Positions 46,256-58,695 of a stretch of 64,000 nucleotides of DNA are shown in pieces. The translations under genes and the position numbers were made by a program. Source of the DNA: Tetracladium setigerum (lineage: Eukaryota; Ascomycota; Leotiomycetes; Helotiales); assembly GCA_031472005.1 (NCBI GenBank), contig PZJY01000005.1, positions 2,232,001-2,296,000 of the forward strand. The letters run 5' to 3'. Under the pieces are notes generated by a model. The model had not been told where the DNA came from. It saw nothing but the letters and a program-made list of their open reading frames with translations, and ran no database searches. How positions within the stretch are numbered: position 1 is the first letter of the stretch; each line of letters begins with the position of its first letter.

Positions 46256-49200
46256 TCAAACATGTCCGATCGTGCTCAATTTGACTTTTTCTTCATCACT
46301 CAATGCAGTGTATAGCTCATTAAAGCCCGCGACGTTCTCTTGTCCGGCCTTCAAGAAGAATTCGGTTAAGTAAGCTTGCGTCTCGTCATCTCTTTGTCGA
46401 ACGAAATTGCCCTCGCCGTAGGCCATCAGCTCGGCTTTAGTGCTTCCTAGTCCGAGGTCTAGAATGCTTGGTACGTCCTCCCAAGAGCCTTCGTCTTCGT
46501 CGTCATCTCCGAATTCGGCGGCAGCGGCAGCGGCGGCTTGGGCGGCTGTTTGTTGTCCAGAGGCGGAGACAAGCTCTTCGATTAGGACCTTGATGATTTT
46601 GAGAGGGGCCGGGATGATGGTGAATTGGTCGGGGTCTATATTTTATTAGCACGGCAAATGGGGTCTCGAGAGGTTGTACTTACTAAGCTTTGCCTGCGAT
46701 CGGGTCATGATGCGGTCGCTCGTGGGCACGATAAGATCGCCCTTAACCATAGTCTGAATAACCCGTGGATCATTCAAGCTATACAATTTGGACAGAGCAA
46801 TGACGCTGCGAATATTAGCTACGCTCAGCAACGATCACACACAAACTTACTTTTGTCTAATCTCATCATATCCAGCAAAGTTGATCGAATTTTCCAACCA
46901 CTTGCTCAACACCACCTGAAGACCAGTTTGTCCGTTGATCTCGGTTTGGGCCAAGAACTGTACAACGTCTTGAGCTCCGACGAGGGAGAGGCGAGCGAAT
47001 ACCAAGATCAAGGATTGAATGAATGGCGCAGCCTCAGCAGATGACAAGCGCACGGCAACAGCTCTCAGAAGTTGTTCCAGATAAGGACCCAGACGCTCCT
47101 GGCCAGCCTTCTCAACGAGTTCGGCGGCAAGACCTCCAACTTCCGAAGCAGCATTGTCCTCAATGGCGGGACTCAGGAGCTTGTCAATAATGATCAAGCA
47201 TACCTCAAGTCCTGATCTGTTCGACTCATCGTGCCAAGAGAATACTTGCTGATGATCATGCTGAAGCATATATTTGATGGCTTCAGCACCTGGTCGTAAG
47301 ACACCGCCTTCAACAGTAGCCATAAGAAGACGATTCAACTTGGGGAGGGCAGCTGCAACATATCCTGGTGGCAAAGGTTCCGATCCATTCTCAGTCAGTA
47401 CTGTGATCAGTTCTGTAGCAAGCTAGCAAATATTAGCGTCAATTAGATCTGAAAGCTTGGACAAACAAACCTCAACCAGTGGGTCATCCCCAGTCAATTT
47501 TCCAACATCGAAGGCACCCGTCAAGGAAGGCAAAACCTTTCCACACAACGCAGCATAAGAGTCGTTATCTTCTCCCAGAACAGCAACAATCTCCTCAAAT
47601 GTCTCAGTGACCAACATGGTCAGTTGGAAATTCGAGGCGCCATGCTTAGCGAGAGAGAAAAGAAGATCCAAGGGTCCAGTCTCCCCTGTGATAGTGATTC
47701 GACAATCCAAGCCAATCGCAGCTCGCAACGACTCGACCAAAGTGACGAGAAGATCATCCGAGTCTTCGATCTCTGTCAAGTCCTTGGAGTAAAGATATTC
47801 CGAGATGGCTTGAATGATGTGTACTTGATGGCTTGCTGGAACAGTTTGTGCGAGGATGAAGCCTTGCAGGGCTTTGATGCTGGACACCTTGACAACTTCT
47901 GCTTCGTCTGAGTTGACTGCCTTGATGGTGAGATCTAACAAGGCAGGCGCAACGTCAGGAATTGTTCGCACCAAAATTCCAGCAACCAAGTAGCCTCTGG
48001 CCCGCAAAAGGGGCTCGTCTGGTCGATTGATAGCGTAGTCAATCAAACCAGCATAGGCACTCGCGATTTCGGGGGAAACTCCCTTCTCCACATCCAAGAA
48101 GTCGTTCATCAATTGTGTAACGAGGTATAGTGCCGATTCTCTCGTCCTCCAAGTCGCAGCGTCGGATGAGAAGAGGAGTTGTGTGTATTTCAAAAGGCCC
48201 TCCAAAGCACCTTGATGTAGCCACTCGCCTAGCTTGATCACCAGATCTCCGCAAACAATTCGTGGTGTGTAGTTGGCAGTCACCGAAGTCTCCTCTGCCA
48301 GGAACAGACTGACATCGATATCCCATAAATCCTCCTCTTCCTTGGGGATTTGTGCGAAATCGACCGCCAATTTCATGACATCCATGACCCAGGGAGTATT
48401 CGACACACCATTGTTAGCTTGAATCTGAGCCTCCAATTCCTTCTGGACTGGTGGAGCTCGCAAACAAGACTGTAAGAAGTCCAGTTCTTCTAGCACCAAG
48501 AAGTCCAGTGAAATCGGTAAGCCATCTGCATCTTCCAATCGTGCTTGTGCGTCATCATCGACATACATATCCTTATACGTCTGCTGCAGAATATTTAATT
48601 GTTCCCACGTAGCTGAAAACAAAGCCGGACTCTGTGGTAGCAACAAGGCAGGGAAAACCGAGCGAATCTTCATCAAAGTCTTGACAACCTGTAACTTCAA
48701 GGCAATAATTCCTCTCCACATCTCGGGTTGATCCTCCGAGCCACCTTGATACCCCTCATCATCACTTTTCGGTCTCGCAGGGAGACTCTTCTTCAGAACT
48801 TCCATGAAGAACGGCGACCAAGCTGCCAAAACCTCATCTGCGAATGCCTTGACCTCAGGCCCATGCTCATCCTTCACCATATCCATGATATCAAAGGTCG
48901 AGCGGAAAATTGAGACCGACAGAGCGCGCAGTAGAGGTTTCCGTGCCTCATTGACCGCAACATCGTAGACGACCTTTAGGATATCCCTCGCTACATTGAA
49001 GAATTGATCTTCACTCAATGCGTCCTCCACCAGATCTGACAGCACCTTCAACGCTCCATGGGATTGCGCATCGTTCGAATTAGGGATCAGGTGTAGGAGA
49101 GTAGGTAGCAGATTTGGCCAATGCTCGGGGTAGTCAACATTTGCAATCTTGCTCACCACGTAACTATTTTCTTTTCGTTAGCAACAGATATCCTACGTCT

Positions 49201-49611
49201 CCTGCCTCTCTATCTCTCTCTACACCACCTCAGACCATAATTCTATTCCCATGACAGTACTAACCTAGCAGCACCTCTAATTTTCCTATCGGCCTCACCA
49301 CTAGTAGCCAACTCCAATAAACCGCCTCTCAAACCCTCCTTCACATTATCATCAATCGGAATAGCCAACTCCCCATCCTCCGAGACCCCGCTCCAATTCT
49401 TCTCCACGAACGTCCGCAGCACTAGTAGAGCACTCTGTCTAATCTCGGGCGCTACGCTGGCATGGCTGGCAATAGCTGCTAAGCTGCCTGGGAAAGCTGG
49501 GTTCTCAGTCGCGGTTTGGAGGTTCTGTTCCGCCGCTTTGCGGGGTCCTTCGTTGCGGGAATGGGTGTCGGAGAGGAGCTGCAGGAGGTGTTCTTCCATT
49601 GTTGCAGCCAT
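46256..49611 (-). CDS. KAP114: Importin beta-family karyopherin, importin-9 / Kap114 type
   Basis: Seen: exons 49265-49611, 47471-49163, 46851-47422, 46684-46805 and 46256-46635 (minus strand), 1037 residues, the normal size. The N-terminus has an importin-N region (RKAAEQNLQ, FPGSLAAIASHASVAPEIRQSALLVLRTFVEKNW) followed by ADRKIRGAA and VDYPEHWPNLLPTLL, the HEAT-repeat start typical of Kap114/importin-9. Helical repeats continue throughout. The acidic loop GDDDEDEGSWEDVPSIL near the C-terminus also fits the family. Known: Kap114 imports TBP, histones and Nap1 into the nucleus with Ran-GTP release. All introns are 45-101 bp with good sites. It is divergent from the Rev7 gene across 395 bp. 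Confidence 0.9.
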
Positions 49612-50006
49612 GATGGGGCTTTCTTTTATATTGTTCTTTACCTCCAGGGGATTTTGGCGGTGGGAGGTATGTGGGTGGAGGAAAGTTGGCGCGTTGGGTG
49701 GGTGAGGATGATGCTTTTTTTTTATTTGGCAATGAGTCGGGAGTGAGTTGTCGAGGGGTCAAGACGGCAACGCGAGCAGCGATCACCAAAAGTTTTGGGG
49801 AGCGCGACTTTTTTCGGGTGACTCTCACTCAACTTCTTCTCTACAAACCCAGCCCAACTTATCTGTTGTATCAATTCAGAATACTTTGTTCGTTTCAGAA
49901 GAATGACACGTCCAAACGGACAAAAACTTTCCAAAGTGGCATCGAACCTAACTTCACCACGACAAGAGTGAGTAACTACGAGGACTGATTCTGTATCAAA
50001 ACAGAA
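49612..50006. promoter_or_regulatory. Bidirectional promoter region, KAP114 / REV7
   Basis: Only 395 bp separate the two divergent start codons. Short poly-T (near 49715) and no protein-like frame. A shared promoter is inferred from position. Confidence 0.5.
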
Positions 50007-50881
50007 ATGCCTGCCCCACCACCACATCCCCCCTCCCTCAACACACAACACGCCCTCCTCCTCACACTCTCCGACTTCCTCACCGTAGCCATCCACACAA
50101 TCCTCTACATCCGCTCCCTCTACCCCCCTCACACCTTCATCACGACTCGAAAATACAACTTCCCCGTCCACCAAAACCGACATCCTCTCGTGTGCCAATG
50201 GGTCAACAATGCCGTTGCACAAGTCCATAAACAACTCGAGGGGAATGCGGTGAGGAGGGTTGTATTTGTGATTTTCAGTAAGGATGGGAAGGTGATGGAG
50301 AGGTTCTTGTTTGATGTAGAGAGGTTTCCGGTGGTGGAGAGGGCCGGGAGGTGGGTTGAGTTTGAGAAGAAGGGAGAGGACGTGGATGCGAGGAAGGGGC
50401 AAGGAAGCGAGTGGGAAGAAGACGATGATCAGAGTGTTAGTGGCCAAAAGGCGTTGAATATTGTGGATATTGAGGAACAGCTACGTGCTACCATTCGAAT
50501 GCTTGACTATGAGGGATCGAAGAAATCGCCCTTGCCAGAGGGTTGTACGTATACCATTGCAGTGGAGTTGAGAGAAGATCGGGCTGTTATGCCACCACTT
50601 GGCGTAGGTTACTTTATTTTCTACACTTTTTTTTTTTTGAAAAAAAAAGAGAAAAATTCAAAGGATTGGATTATAAGTATTGACGGATAATTTAGCATCC
50701 TCAACCTTGGGTACCCTCATCACCATCTTTGCAGACGGGCGAGAAAGGAATTAGCCAAACGATCGGATCGGATCTGGGAGGAGTGAAAACTACCCCAGTA
50801 CGTTTAGTGGAATCTGGAGAGTTTATCATGGAAACTTGGATCGAGGAAGGCCAGGACAAGTTTGGTTCCCAGTCAACTTGA
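50007..50881 (+). CDS. REV7: HORMA-domain protein, Rev7 / Mad2B type
   Basis: Seen: exons 50007-50603 and 50735-50881, 247 residues. HORMA signature at the N-terminus (LLTLSDFLTVAIHTILYIRSLYPPHTF, then QNRHPLVCQWVNNAVAQV, RRVVFVIFSKDGKVMERFLFDVERFP). An acidic insertion (SEWEEDDDQ) precedes ALNIVDIEEQLRATIRMLD; the second exon closes the domain with a safety-belt-like segment (VRLVESGEFIMETWIEEG). Known: Rev7 is the non-catalytic partner of DNA polymerase zeta in translesion synthesis and acts in repair pathway choice, in the nucleus. The intron (131 bp) contains a long T run followed by an A run. Exon phases agree and no frame problem occurs. Confidence 0.88.
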
Positions 50882-51481
50882 CAGAGCACTCCGAGTCACG
50901 GTCGATATGCCTCGCCCGTAGAGCTCTGAGTCTGGATACCATGACTTCCTTTAAGTGCCCGTCGTTAGTTTCTGCGGCGTCGGTACCAAGTATTTATCAG
51001 CAGGAGCAGTTTCAAACTATGGATGCCTATCATCATGTCAAGTGGAAGACCATCAAAGTCAAAAATAGGGACTCACAAAATAGACATCCCCTACAGCATA
51101 AAGTCTACGTCGAGAGTGAGAAGAATAATCGACAGCTTTAAAACACTACAAGTGTAGCTACTAAAAGTATGGCGACGATCATGAGCATTTTCTTGGGCGG
51201 GTTTGTTTGTACACAATTGAGGGTATCAAAAATATTACTATTACTATCATAATTCATAATTCGTAATTGGCCTCTCTCTCTCTCCCCCATGCATTTCTTC
51301 CTTCCACAAATTGCCAAAAAGCAATCCATAATAAAGCGGCCGCCATAAAGGTCACCCAAGCATCCCAAGGGATACCTTACCAAACACCCTCTGAGGTAAG
51401 GTAATCATTACAGCCCCCCGCTTCCCTCTCAAAAAGTCTCGCAGGAACCAACTAAATATCCCTCTGCCTCCACGCCGTCCT
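50882..51481. other. Intergenic between convergent genes
   Basis: 600 bp of 3' flanks; includes a CT repeat near 51273-51287. Nothing else recognised. Confidence 0.5.
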
Positions 51482-54400
51482 TCAGAGATCATACATGTCC
51501 ACGTCCTCTTCTCTCCTCAATTGTTGTTGCTCACCTCTAACAACACCAAGTAGTGGATTTGCTATTGCTGCATTTCTATTCTCAGCAATAAGGGCTGCCA
51601 CCTCGGCCTCATCATCCTCCATCTCTCTCCTGAGCCTGGCAACCTCTTGTCTACGCTGGATTCTCCGCTCCGCATGATCAAGAATCTGCTGGTCTCGTAC
51701 CACTAGATTTCTATTGCCTGGATATTGTCGTTCAAGATGAGCGAGATATCTGTCGTGGTTCGGGAAGCCAACTGGCACCACGGGATTTAGATTTGGATTT
51801 GGATTTGGATTTGGATTTGGATTTGGATTTTGCAGGCGGCCTTGTTCAAGGAAAGGATGATTCAATGCGTTGGCATTCATGTTCAGCGGACCAAAGCCAG
51901 GAGGATTTGGTCGGTTTCTTCTCGCTCGTGAACGCGCAATAATATCATCAACTATTCTGTCTCTGCCATTCACTGCACCTGGGTTAACGGGGATTGCTGG
52001 GTTTGCAGGTGGATTGTTGTTGAGAACAGGGACAAGTCTGGCAGCTGGAGCGGCGTTTCTCGCTTCTCGTGCCTCTATTTGTTGGAGGAGAACCTCGTTC
52101 TGGACCTGTATCTCCTGGCGTCGATTGAGCAAGGCCATGAATTCTGCATCACCAATCAAGCCGTTTGGTCTTATGAGTGGTTGAGCAGCGCCATCGACAT
52201 TTAGTGGAAGCGGTGGTGCGAGGAAATAGGCATTATTGTCAGGAATCGCACCTAGAGGTAGAGGTTGTTGTGGTTGTAGTTGTGGTTGGAGTTGTAGTTG
52301 GGGTGCTTGGACATATTGTTGTGGTGGTTGGACATATTGTTGGTGTATGTTATTTGCTGCCGCATGGAATCTTGCTCGGACGTCTTGTCGAAGCTGTAGA
52401 TGTGCTCTGGCTCGCTCGATTGCATCGCCAGGAGGAGGCGGTGGTGGATTGTGTTGATTGGGCGCCGCAGCTTCAGCCTGAGCAGCAGGTTCGTGTATCA
52501 TGGCAGGCTGGCCATACCTTTGAAGAACATATTGCATCACATCTTGTGCATATTCGGCAGGCGGAGCCGCATGGGCGGCATCTTTAGAAAAAGAATGTGT
52601 TAGCCTGGTTTTACATCAGAATTTGAAGGTGGTGCCCTACTTTGTAAAGCTGGGGGGCCGGGGCGGAAACCACGTCTTGCCACTGGTCGACCTCCTTCAA
52701 GGAAAAGAAAAATTAGCATTTTCACAGCAAAGTTTCATTAACATAGACTATTCCCAGGCCATGGCAGGACTTGGTTTGCGTTTGATATGCTATTTAGTAC
52801 GATGTCACAATCACTATTTACTAACCTCGTCCTGCTCCCATTACTCCATGACCAGCTCTTATTGCTGCCATGCGAGCTTGGGGTCATTGGCCTTTCTTCG
52901 TGCATCATCTTGCTGAACATTATCAGACATTTTGACCTTGAGATCGTCCTCGGTATATTCAGGATGCTCGGCGCGGACTTCGTCCATCGCCTTTTTCTCT
53001 GCTTTTTGGATGTCCATCTCATGTCGACTTTCTGCGCTTTCAAAGAGAGGACAGTTTTCCGGCTTTCCTCCTCGAGTCACGTCGTTGAAATGATCATACC
53101 CGCAGGACTTGGAGCAAACATAGCATTGTATGTTATGGCAACCAGGCCTCGTGCAAGTCATCTTGTTACAACCTTCCTCTTTGATGAAGGGCGTCTGGCA
53201 TTTGTTGCATTTTCGAATCATCGCGGCCGACATAGCCTCCTCGATCTGTCGACGAACAGAGAGCCCGTTCTCTTTTGCACTCTCTTCGCAGCTTTTGGGG
53301 ATATGAGATTCGAGATTGCAGAGCCGGCATGAGACCCGTTCGCAATCAGGCCTCTGGCATTCAAATTCCCGATTGATCTCAATTGGCGGGTATTCGGCGG
53401 CATAAGGACAGAAGGGGCAGCTTGCCAAATTTTCAATGCCAGCAAGTCGGAGATTCGATTCTTGTTCGTTCCTTTCCAAGGCTACAATGGTATTTGCATC
53501 CAAGAATTGTGATCTGCCAGGTTAGCAAAGGAATACGAGAACTCGGAAAAAGAATATACCTCTGATCCATTGCGAAACTCCCTTCACAACCATCCATAGA
53601 CATGCACTTGATCTCATATCTTCCGTTCTCAATCTCGGTTTCGGCGGTTTTTAGAGCGCATCCTCTGCAGAACCAGTGTATTTCCTCGTTGTCACAATGG
53701 ACCATACGATTCAACGGATAGTCTCCCATGCAACATCCACACTCTGACATGGTACCATCTGCTTCAGCTCTTCGAGTGTTCTCTTCCTCGTCCAGCTCAG
53801 CTTGCCGGAGTTCCTCGCGTTTTTTCACTGCTTTCGTCCTGATCCGTCTGGCAGCAACTAACTCGTCTAAAATTTCCAATTGAGCTTCACTGTCAGTAAG
53901 CGCGATTCGTAGAACAGGCAGACTCTCGTCCTTATAATCGTTTGCAACTCGTTTCTTCTTCATCCTCTGGTAGGTAGGAGCAGCAGGGTCAAAGGTTCTC
54001 TGTGCTTCCTCTAGAACGCGGTATGCGGAAAATAATCGATGTCCTGACTGACTCAAGGCGGCATCGATGAAAGTCATAGGCACATCTATAAACTCCTGAC
54101 TGAGAATTGTGCGGCTGACAGATGTTAGTCAATGCTCGGAGGCAATGGGTGCGAACGAAGCCAACTCACATGAAGCCTCGTAGTCCAGTATTGATTCCAC
54201 CTACTGACGGGATGATGCGATCAATCGCACCATACTTGCGAGTTGCTTCCTCATCCTCGTCAAGAGCTCTCTTGCGTTTCAGGACCTTTTGTTTCTCCCT
54301 CGCGTTGGGGTAAGGCGTACCTTTCTCGACTTTGTCCAAGATATATGCGATCAATCGATCAGATGATTTGGATACAGTGCTGTAAATCTCAGCAATGTAT

Positions 54401-55200
54401 TCCTCACAGATACCCGGGAAGAGGGTACTGATGTTTGCAATGCATTCGTCTTTGCTCTCTATCGCTTCTGGATCAACCCGATGTCCTGGAGACCTCAGCG
54501 ATGGGTTAGCAAGTTGCTGGAAGACCGCGGGGGCCGCTGCAGGTTCGTTTGCAATATACTGTCCAGCTTCGAATTGTCCCATGATCTGCGCGATCATTGC
54601 CTCGTCGAATTCTTCGTCCATAATGTAGTCTCCCATCATACCATATGGGGGAGGTTCTAGGTTCTCAGGGCGTCCTTGTGGTGGTATGGCGGCTGCTCTC
54701 TGAGGAGCGGCGGGAATACCAGGATCAGATTCGGCATCCGAGTCAATGTCCAAATTCAACTCGCGACCATCAGAGTCGGAATCGGGATCGGATTCTGCGA
54801 AGGGGTTGCGATGCATCCGTCCAGCTCCGGCCGGGTCTGGATTGTTGCGTGGTGGAGCGGGCCTTTGCATCAGGATATCTGCACGGGGAGGTTGAGGTGC
54901 TTGCACCTCAGGAGATGATGATGATTCTCGCTGTGAATCTGGCGATGGTGTATCAAGTAGCAAAATTGGATGGTGAGGTGGAGGGTGACGAGGTTGGACG
55001 GCTGGACGAGGCTGTGGATGCGCTGGGGCTACAAACAAGTCGTCGTCTGAACTACGGTCTTCGTCGGAATCGCTGAGCTCTTCATGATTATTTCGAGCAG
55101 CAGGCAGACCACCTACTGAGTCGGAGTCCGAGTCCGAGACAAGGTCGATTACAAGCTCGCCTGGTGGTGGTGGTGATCGAGCTGGCCTCCGCGCACTCAT
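51482..55200 (-). CDS. RING-IBR-RING (RBR) E3 ubiquitin ligase, RNF216-like; one apparent 1-nt deletion at 52880-52883
   Basis: Seen: exons 54170-55200, 53560-54114, 52826-53513, 52641-52694 and 51482-52581 (minus strand), about 1142 residues after correction. A disordered acidic/proline-rich N-terminus precedes a CUE-like segment (CIANISTLFPGICEEYIAEIYSTV). RING1 lies at about 465-525 (ECGCCMGDYP, HCDNEEIHWFCRGC), then IBR (SCPFCPYAAE, ECQRPDCERVSCRLC), then RING2 (RKCNKCQTPFIKEEGCNKMTC, CYVCSKSCGYDHFND). Known: RBR ligases form a thioester on a RING2 cysteine before transferring ubiquitin; this layout is that of RNF216. Exon 3 ends in a stop after ANDPKLAWQQ. One extra C in the CCCC run yields ANDPQARMAAIRAG and lets the remaining exons read in phase to a Gln/Asn/Pro-rich tail with NP repeats. 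Confidence 0.88.
51785..51831. repeat. Hexamer repeat (ATTTGG)6 inside the RBR ligase tail
   Basis: Six perfect ATTTGG units with degenerate units at both ends. Read on the minus strand they encode an (Asn-Pro) repeat. A natural hot spot for length change by slippage. Confidence 0.95.
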
Positions 55201-56827
55201 AGTGTGTTATTCACTAAAGGAGTTTTCCTAGCATTCGTTGCTATAGAGAGAAGGTCACAGCAAGGTAAATTAGGTAGGTAGGTAGGTATCTTGGTTCCCA
55301 AGCAGTTGGGAAGCAGTGGGAGCCTGCAAAGGAGAAGATCTTGTCGTGAAGCCTCGAAGCTAGAAACTATCGAGTTGTGGATGGGATGGGATGGCCAGCC
55401 GCAGTCATCTATAAGAGCTGAGTGAGGCCTTAAGGCTCTCGGTATCTCGACGTCTTTGACGTCTTTGCATAGGGAGATAGTCTGGTTTCGGCATTAGCAC
55501 TCACTCCTATTCACACCTTCCATTGTGGTAGGTTGCTCAGCTGTATTCTAAAGGGAACTGTCAAACGGCAGAAGAGAGTGGGAAAGACCGTAGCACAACG
55601 ACACGGCAGCCGCAAGTGAATAATGATTACATCAACATTTCACCAGATTTCATCAGAGAACTACAGGAGAAATCGACCGAGCACAGAACGAACTTTGACA
55701 ACCAAGAAATTACCCTCCTCTCCTCGCTCTCTTTCTGTTTTACTTTGCAGGCGTGTTGCAAGAGAAATAGCAAGTCCGAACGTTTCACTCGCCAGTTCAG
55801 ACGAGGCTGTCGAGCAGTGATTGATTGATATACGGGTGGTGGCATGATGAAAGGGAGAAACATACGCGGGCTGTGTGTGGCAAGGACGATGACCCTATAT
55901 AATGACATGTTCCATATTGCTTCACCGAGTGCTGCTTGATGTGAGAACTTGGGGAGTTTGAGCAAGAATTAGGTGATCAGGAGATGTTGGGCAGAAGCGA
56001 AAGGTTCGGTTCGGGAGGCTGTAAGACACGAAGAGGCAGATTGTGAGAGAAGTCAAAAAGTACGAAGGTACGGACGTAGTGTGGATCCCTATGGACTTGT
56101 TTGTGGTTCGGTGTGCGGCGGCGCGTGTGGATCGATCCAAACTCTATTATTGCTTATCGAGTGCCCCGCCGGATAGCTATCTGCCTGCATTAGCGGCAGA
56201 TGGTGAAGCTCAGAACCTCAGAAAAATGGCTTTATGAACTTCCTTCCACGGAATGCCCATCGGTTTGGGAGGAGGCTTCCCTCGGCTCAAGCCGGGCTAC
56301 CAACCCGCAGCACCAAGCCTTTAGACTTTGTGACTTGACTCCGAAGGGTCAGCCATGGGTCAGCTTCCCAACTCCGCAGAGATCGCAAGTCACTCCGACG
56401 ACGCCCTTCCTTCCTCTAACGGCAGGTGAAGACGATGTTTTACTCAACCAAAACCCAACGGAATGAGAAAGTGAGCAACAATGACCGACTCTACTGCTCT
56501 GCTCTACGCTTCCGCTCCCTTCCCATTATTCACCAAGGTGCAAGTATATCACTTTCCTCTACCTGCTGACCTCTATCTCTCCCTTCTCCTGCTCCCATTA
56601 CTCGCGCTTGTTCTCATCCCTCATCTTCCTTCTCTTTGTCAAAGAAAGAAAGGATCCGAGAATTGATAAAGTCGGACAACCTTGCCCCCGTACTTGCGCT
56701 TATCTTTTCCCTCTTCCACAATCATTTCCTTGCTTTCTTCCTCTTCTTATATTCTATCACTGTCACCAGAAGAACGTCCACAAGAGACGATTGTCAAACA
56801 CAACACCCTCGATATATATCTATCACT
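55201..56827. other. Intergenic, about 1.6 kb
   Basis: Divergent upstream region of the RBR ligase and the acetyltransferase. A (TAGG)n short repeat sits near 55270-55288. An upstream frame at 56481-56666 is hydrophobic but not family-like; it may act as an upstream ORF in the leader of the next gene. Confidence 0.5.
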
Positions 56828-58045
56828 ATGGGTGAATACGCCAGCCCTCAAACCATGCTTCTACCAGATGCCAAAGACTCTTCGCTGCACCTCACTCACC
56901 CCACTCCTGAAGAACGGCTGGCAACGTGGAAGCTGAATGGCATCAATTGGGGGACCGCGCTGAAAGCGGACGAGTACTTGGAGCGAGAGGCACATCTGAT
57001 GACCGTTCCCTTGGCCAAAGAAGGAGGTGTAACACACTGGATTCTGGTGGACCGAACGCTCCCTCCAAATGAGCGACCAGTTCTGGGTTCCTGTGAATCC
57101 TTACGCAAGAGAGTCCTCGTATCCGAGAATGGGAAGGTCACAGAAGCGGTTACTCATGGCATTGGGAGTGTTTTCTGCAACCCGGAATACCGAGGGAAAG
57201 GATACGCATCTCGAATGCTGAAGGAATTGGGACTCAAGTTGAAGGATTGGCAGACAGAGAAGAGTCTTGGGGAAGCTCAATGCCCATTCTCATTCCTCTA
57301 TTCGGACATTGGAAGAAAATACTACGCGGCGCATGGATGGCATGGTAAATTTCCCGAACCTTTCTCCCCTATCTCCATTTACTGATGAACTATACTTAGT
57401 CCACCAAGCACACACCTGTCCCTTCCACCAGCATCTCTTCCTACATCTTCAACGACCAAAGTCCAGCTACTTCTAGATGCTGACATAGAAGGATTCTGTT
57501 CTCTTGACGAGACACGCCTCAGAAAGGAGCTATCAGAGAACACAAGTACCAAAATAAAGGTTGCTTTGGTACCAGACCATGACACAATGCAATGGCACCA
57601 TCAGCGAGAACAATTTATGACCAGCAAAATTTTCGGTGAAAAAAAGACACCACAAATTAAAGGAGCAGTGGCAGGTCCACTGGGCTCGCGAGTATGGGCC
57701 ATCTGGACGCGGTCATTTTATGGTCCACTCGTTCCGGAATCAGGAAATGCTCTTCATATCCTACGTCTCGTTATTGAAGACGACACCCCTTCAGCCGAGA
57801 ACGCAGAGTATTTAAAGAGCATTCTACAAGTAGCTCAAGCCGAAGCATTGGAATGGAAAGTCTCTGACGTACAATTCTGGAATCCAACCGAAGTTATCAA
57901 GGATTTGATGCACAAGACAGGACTGGAGTGGAAGGAAGAGGATCGGCAAGAGGAGAGCATTACGAGCTTAATGTGGTATGGTGAGGGGAGTGGGACGAGT
58001 GATGAGATTGTATGGGTGGCCAACGAAAAGTATGGCTGGTGCTAA
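56828..58045 (+). CDS. LYC1: GNAT acetyltransferase, LYC1-like; one apparent 1-nt deletion near 57404
   Basis: Seen: exons 56828-57344 and 57400-58045. The chosen ATG (MGEYASPQTM) begins the conserved part; the open frame upstream is leader. Acetyl-CoA-binding motif A is VFCNPEYRGKGYASRMLKELG (R-G-K-G-Y-A loop). The second exon carries the LYC1-type C-terminal half (EGFCSLDETRLRKEL, WRSFYGPLV-like WTRSFYGPLVPE, LKSILQVAQAEALEWKV, VWVANEKYGWC). The junction GWH/VH must be followed by PSTHLSLPP, but the DNA has TCCACCAAGC: one C short. With it the exons sum to 388 codons. Known: LYC1 acetylates free lysine at N6 in lysine breakdown in yeasts; fungal homologues are often annotated by similarity only. 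Cytosolic. Confidence 0.85.
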
Positions 58046-58305
58046 TAAGTGCACATGACCACACCGTTTACGTTTAGAATGAAAACATGACCTCAAGGTA
58101 CTGCCCTTCACTTTTGCTAGGTTGCATGATCCGCCCAACTTGGAAAATATTGGTATTATTCGGTTCTCCGGCCTCCCCAACTTAAAAGAAATACAGGTCT
58201 TTGCTCATTAATCAACTCTCTATCCATACCTCTTCCCCAAGTATCCCGATTCTCCCCTTCACCGCCCTCACCTAGTACAGTACACTCACTCACTTATCCA
58301 TCACT

Positions 58306-58695
58306 TCACTTCATCAACCAAACCCCAAACGTATTCGGTACCACACTCCCATTCTTCCCCATCGGTGCCCTTCTAGCCCCTGGATCCTTATATCCTTCCC
58401 CTCTCTGATCCATCGGCGTCCAATCATCACTCGTATCGGCATTGTTCGCGTTCACATATGTTCGTGGGATGTAGTGTCGTGGACCGCTGCCGGGGGATTC
58501 GTTGTATGAGGAGCTGTAGATTGGTGGGTTGACCTGGGTTGTTGTAGTTCTAATTATAGTTGTTAGTGGTGCTTGGTTTTGCTTGGTTTGGAGGTTGGGG
58601 TTATTGGGGAGGAGGACTAACTTCTTGGAGGAGGTGGTGGTGGAGGAGGAGGAAGGGGAGGAGAGTTTAGTCTTGACTTTATCGAGGAACCCCAT
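58306..58695 (-). CDS. Small Ser-rich protein, paralogue A (105 aa)
   Basis: Seen: exons 58622-58695 and 58306-58549 (minus strand). MGFLDKVKTKLS begins an amphipathic basic N-terminus, followed by a Ser/Thr stretch and SSKK at the exon end. Exon 2 holds RHYIPRTYVNAN and an acidic DTSDDWTPMDQ segment. The 72-bp intron is also an open frame, so an unspliced 129-residue product is possible; the paralogue at 61093-61388 supports splicing, because both first exons are exactly 74 bp and end in the same phase. Role unknown. The Gly2 start might allow lipidation, but the usual Ser/Thr at position 6 is absent. Confidence 0.65.
   Translation of the reverse strand: MGFLDKVKTKLSSPSSSSTTTSSKKLVLLPNNPNLQTKQNQAPLTTIIRTTTTQVNPPIYSSSYNESPGSGPRHYIPRTYVNANNADTSDDWTPMDQRGEGYKDPGARRAPMGKNGSVVPNTFGVWLMK

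Noticed and set aside
56636..56827. Hydrophobic N-terminal extension of the LYC1-like protein
   Set aside because: The open frame continues upstream, but the conserved protein starts at 56828 and the extension is leader-like CT-rich DNA.
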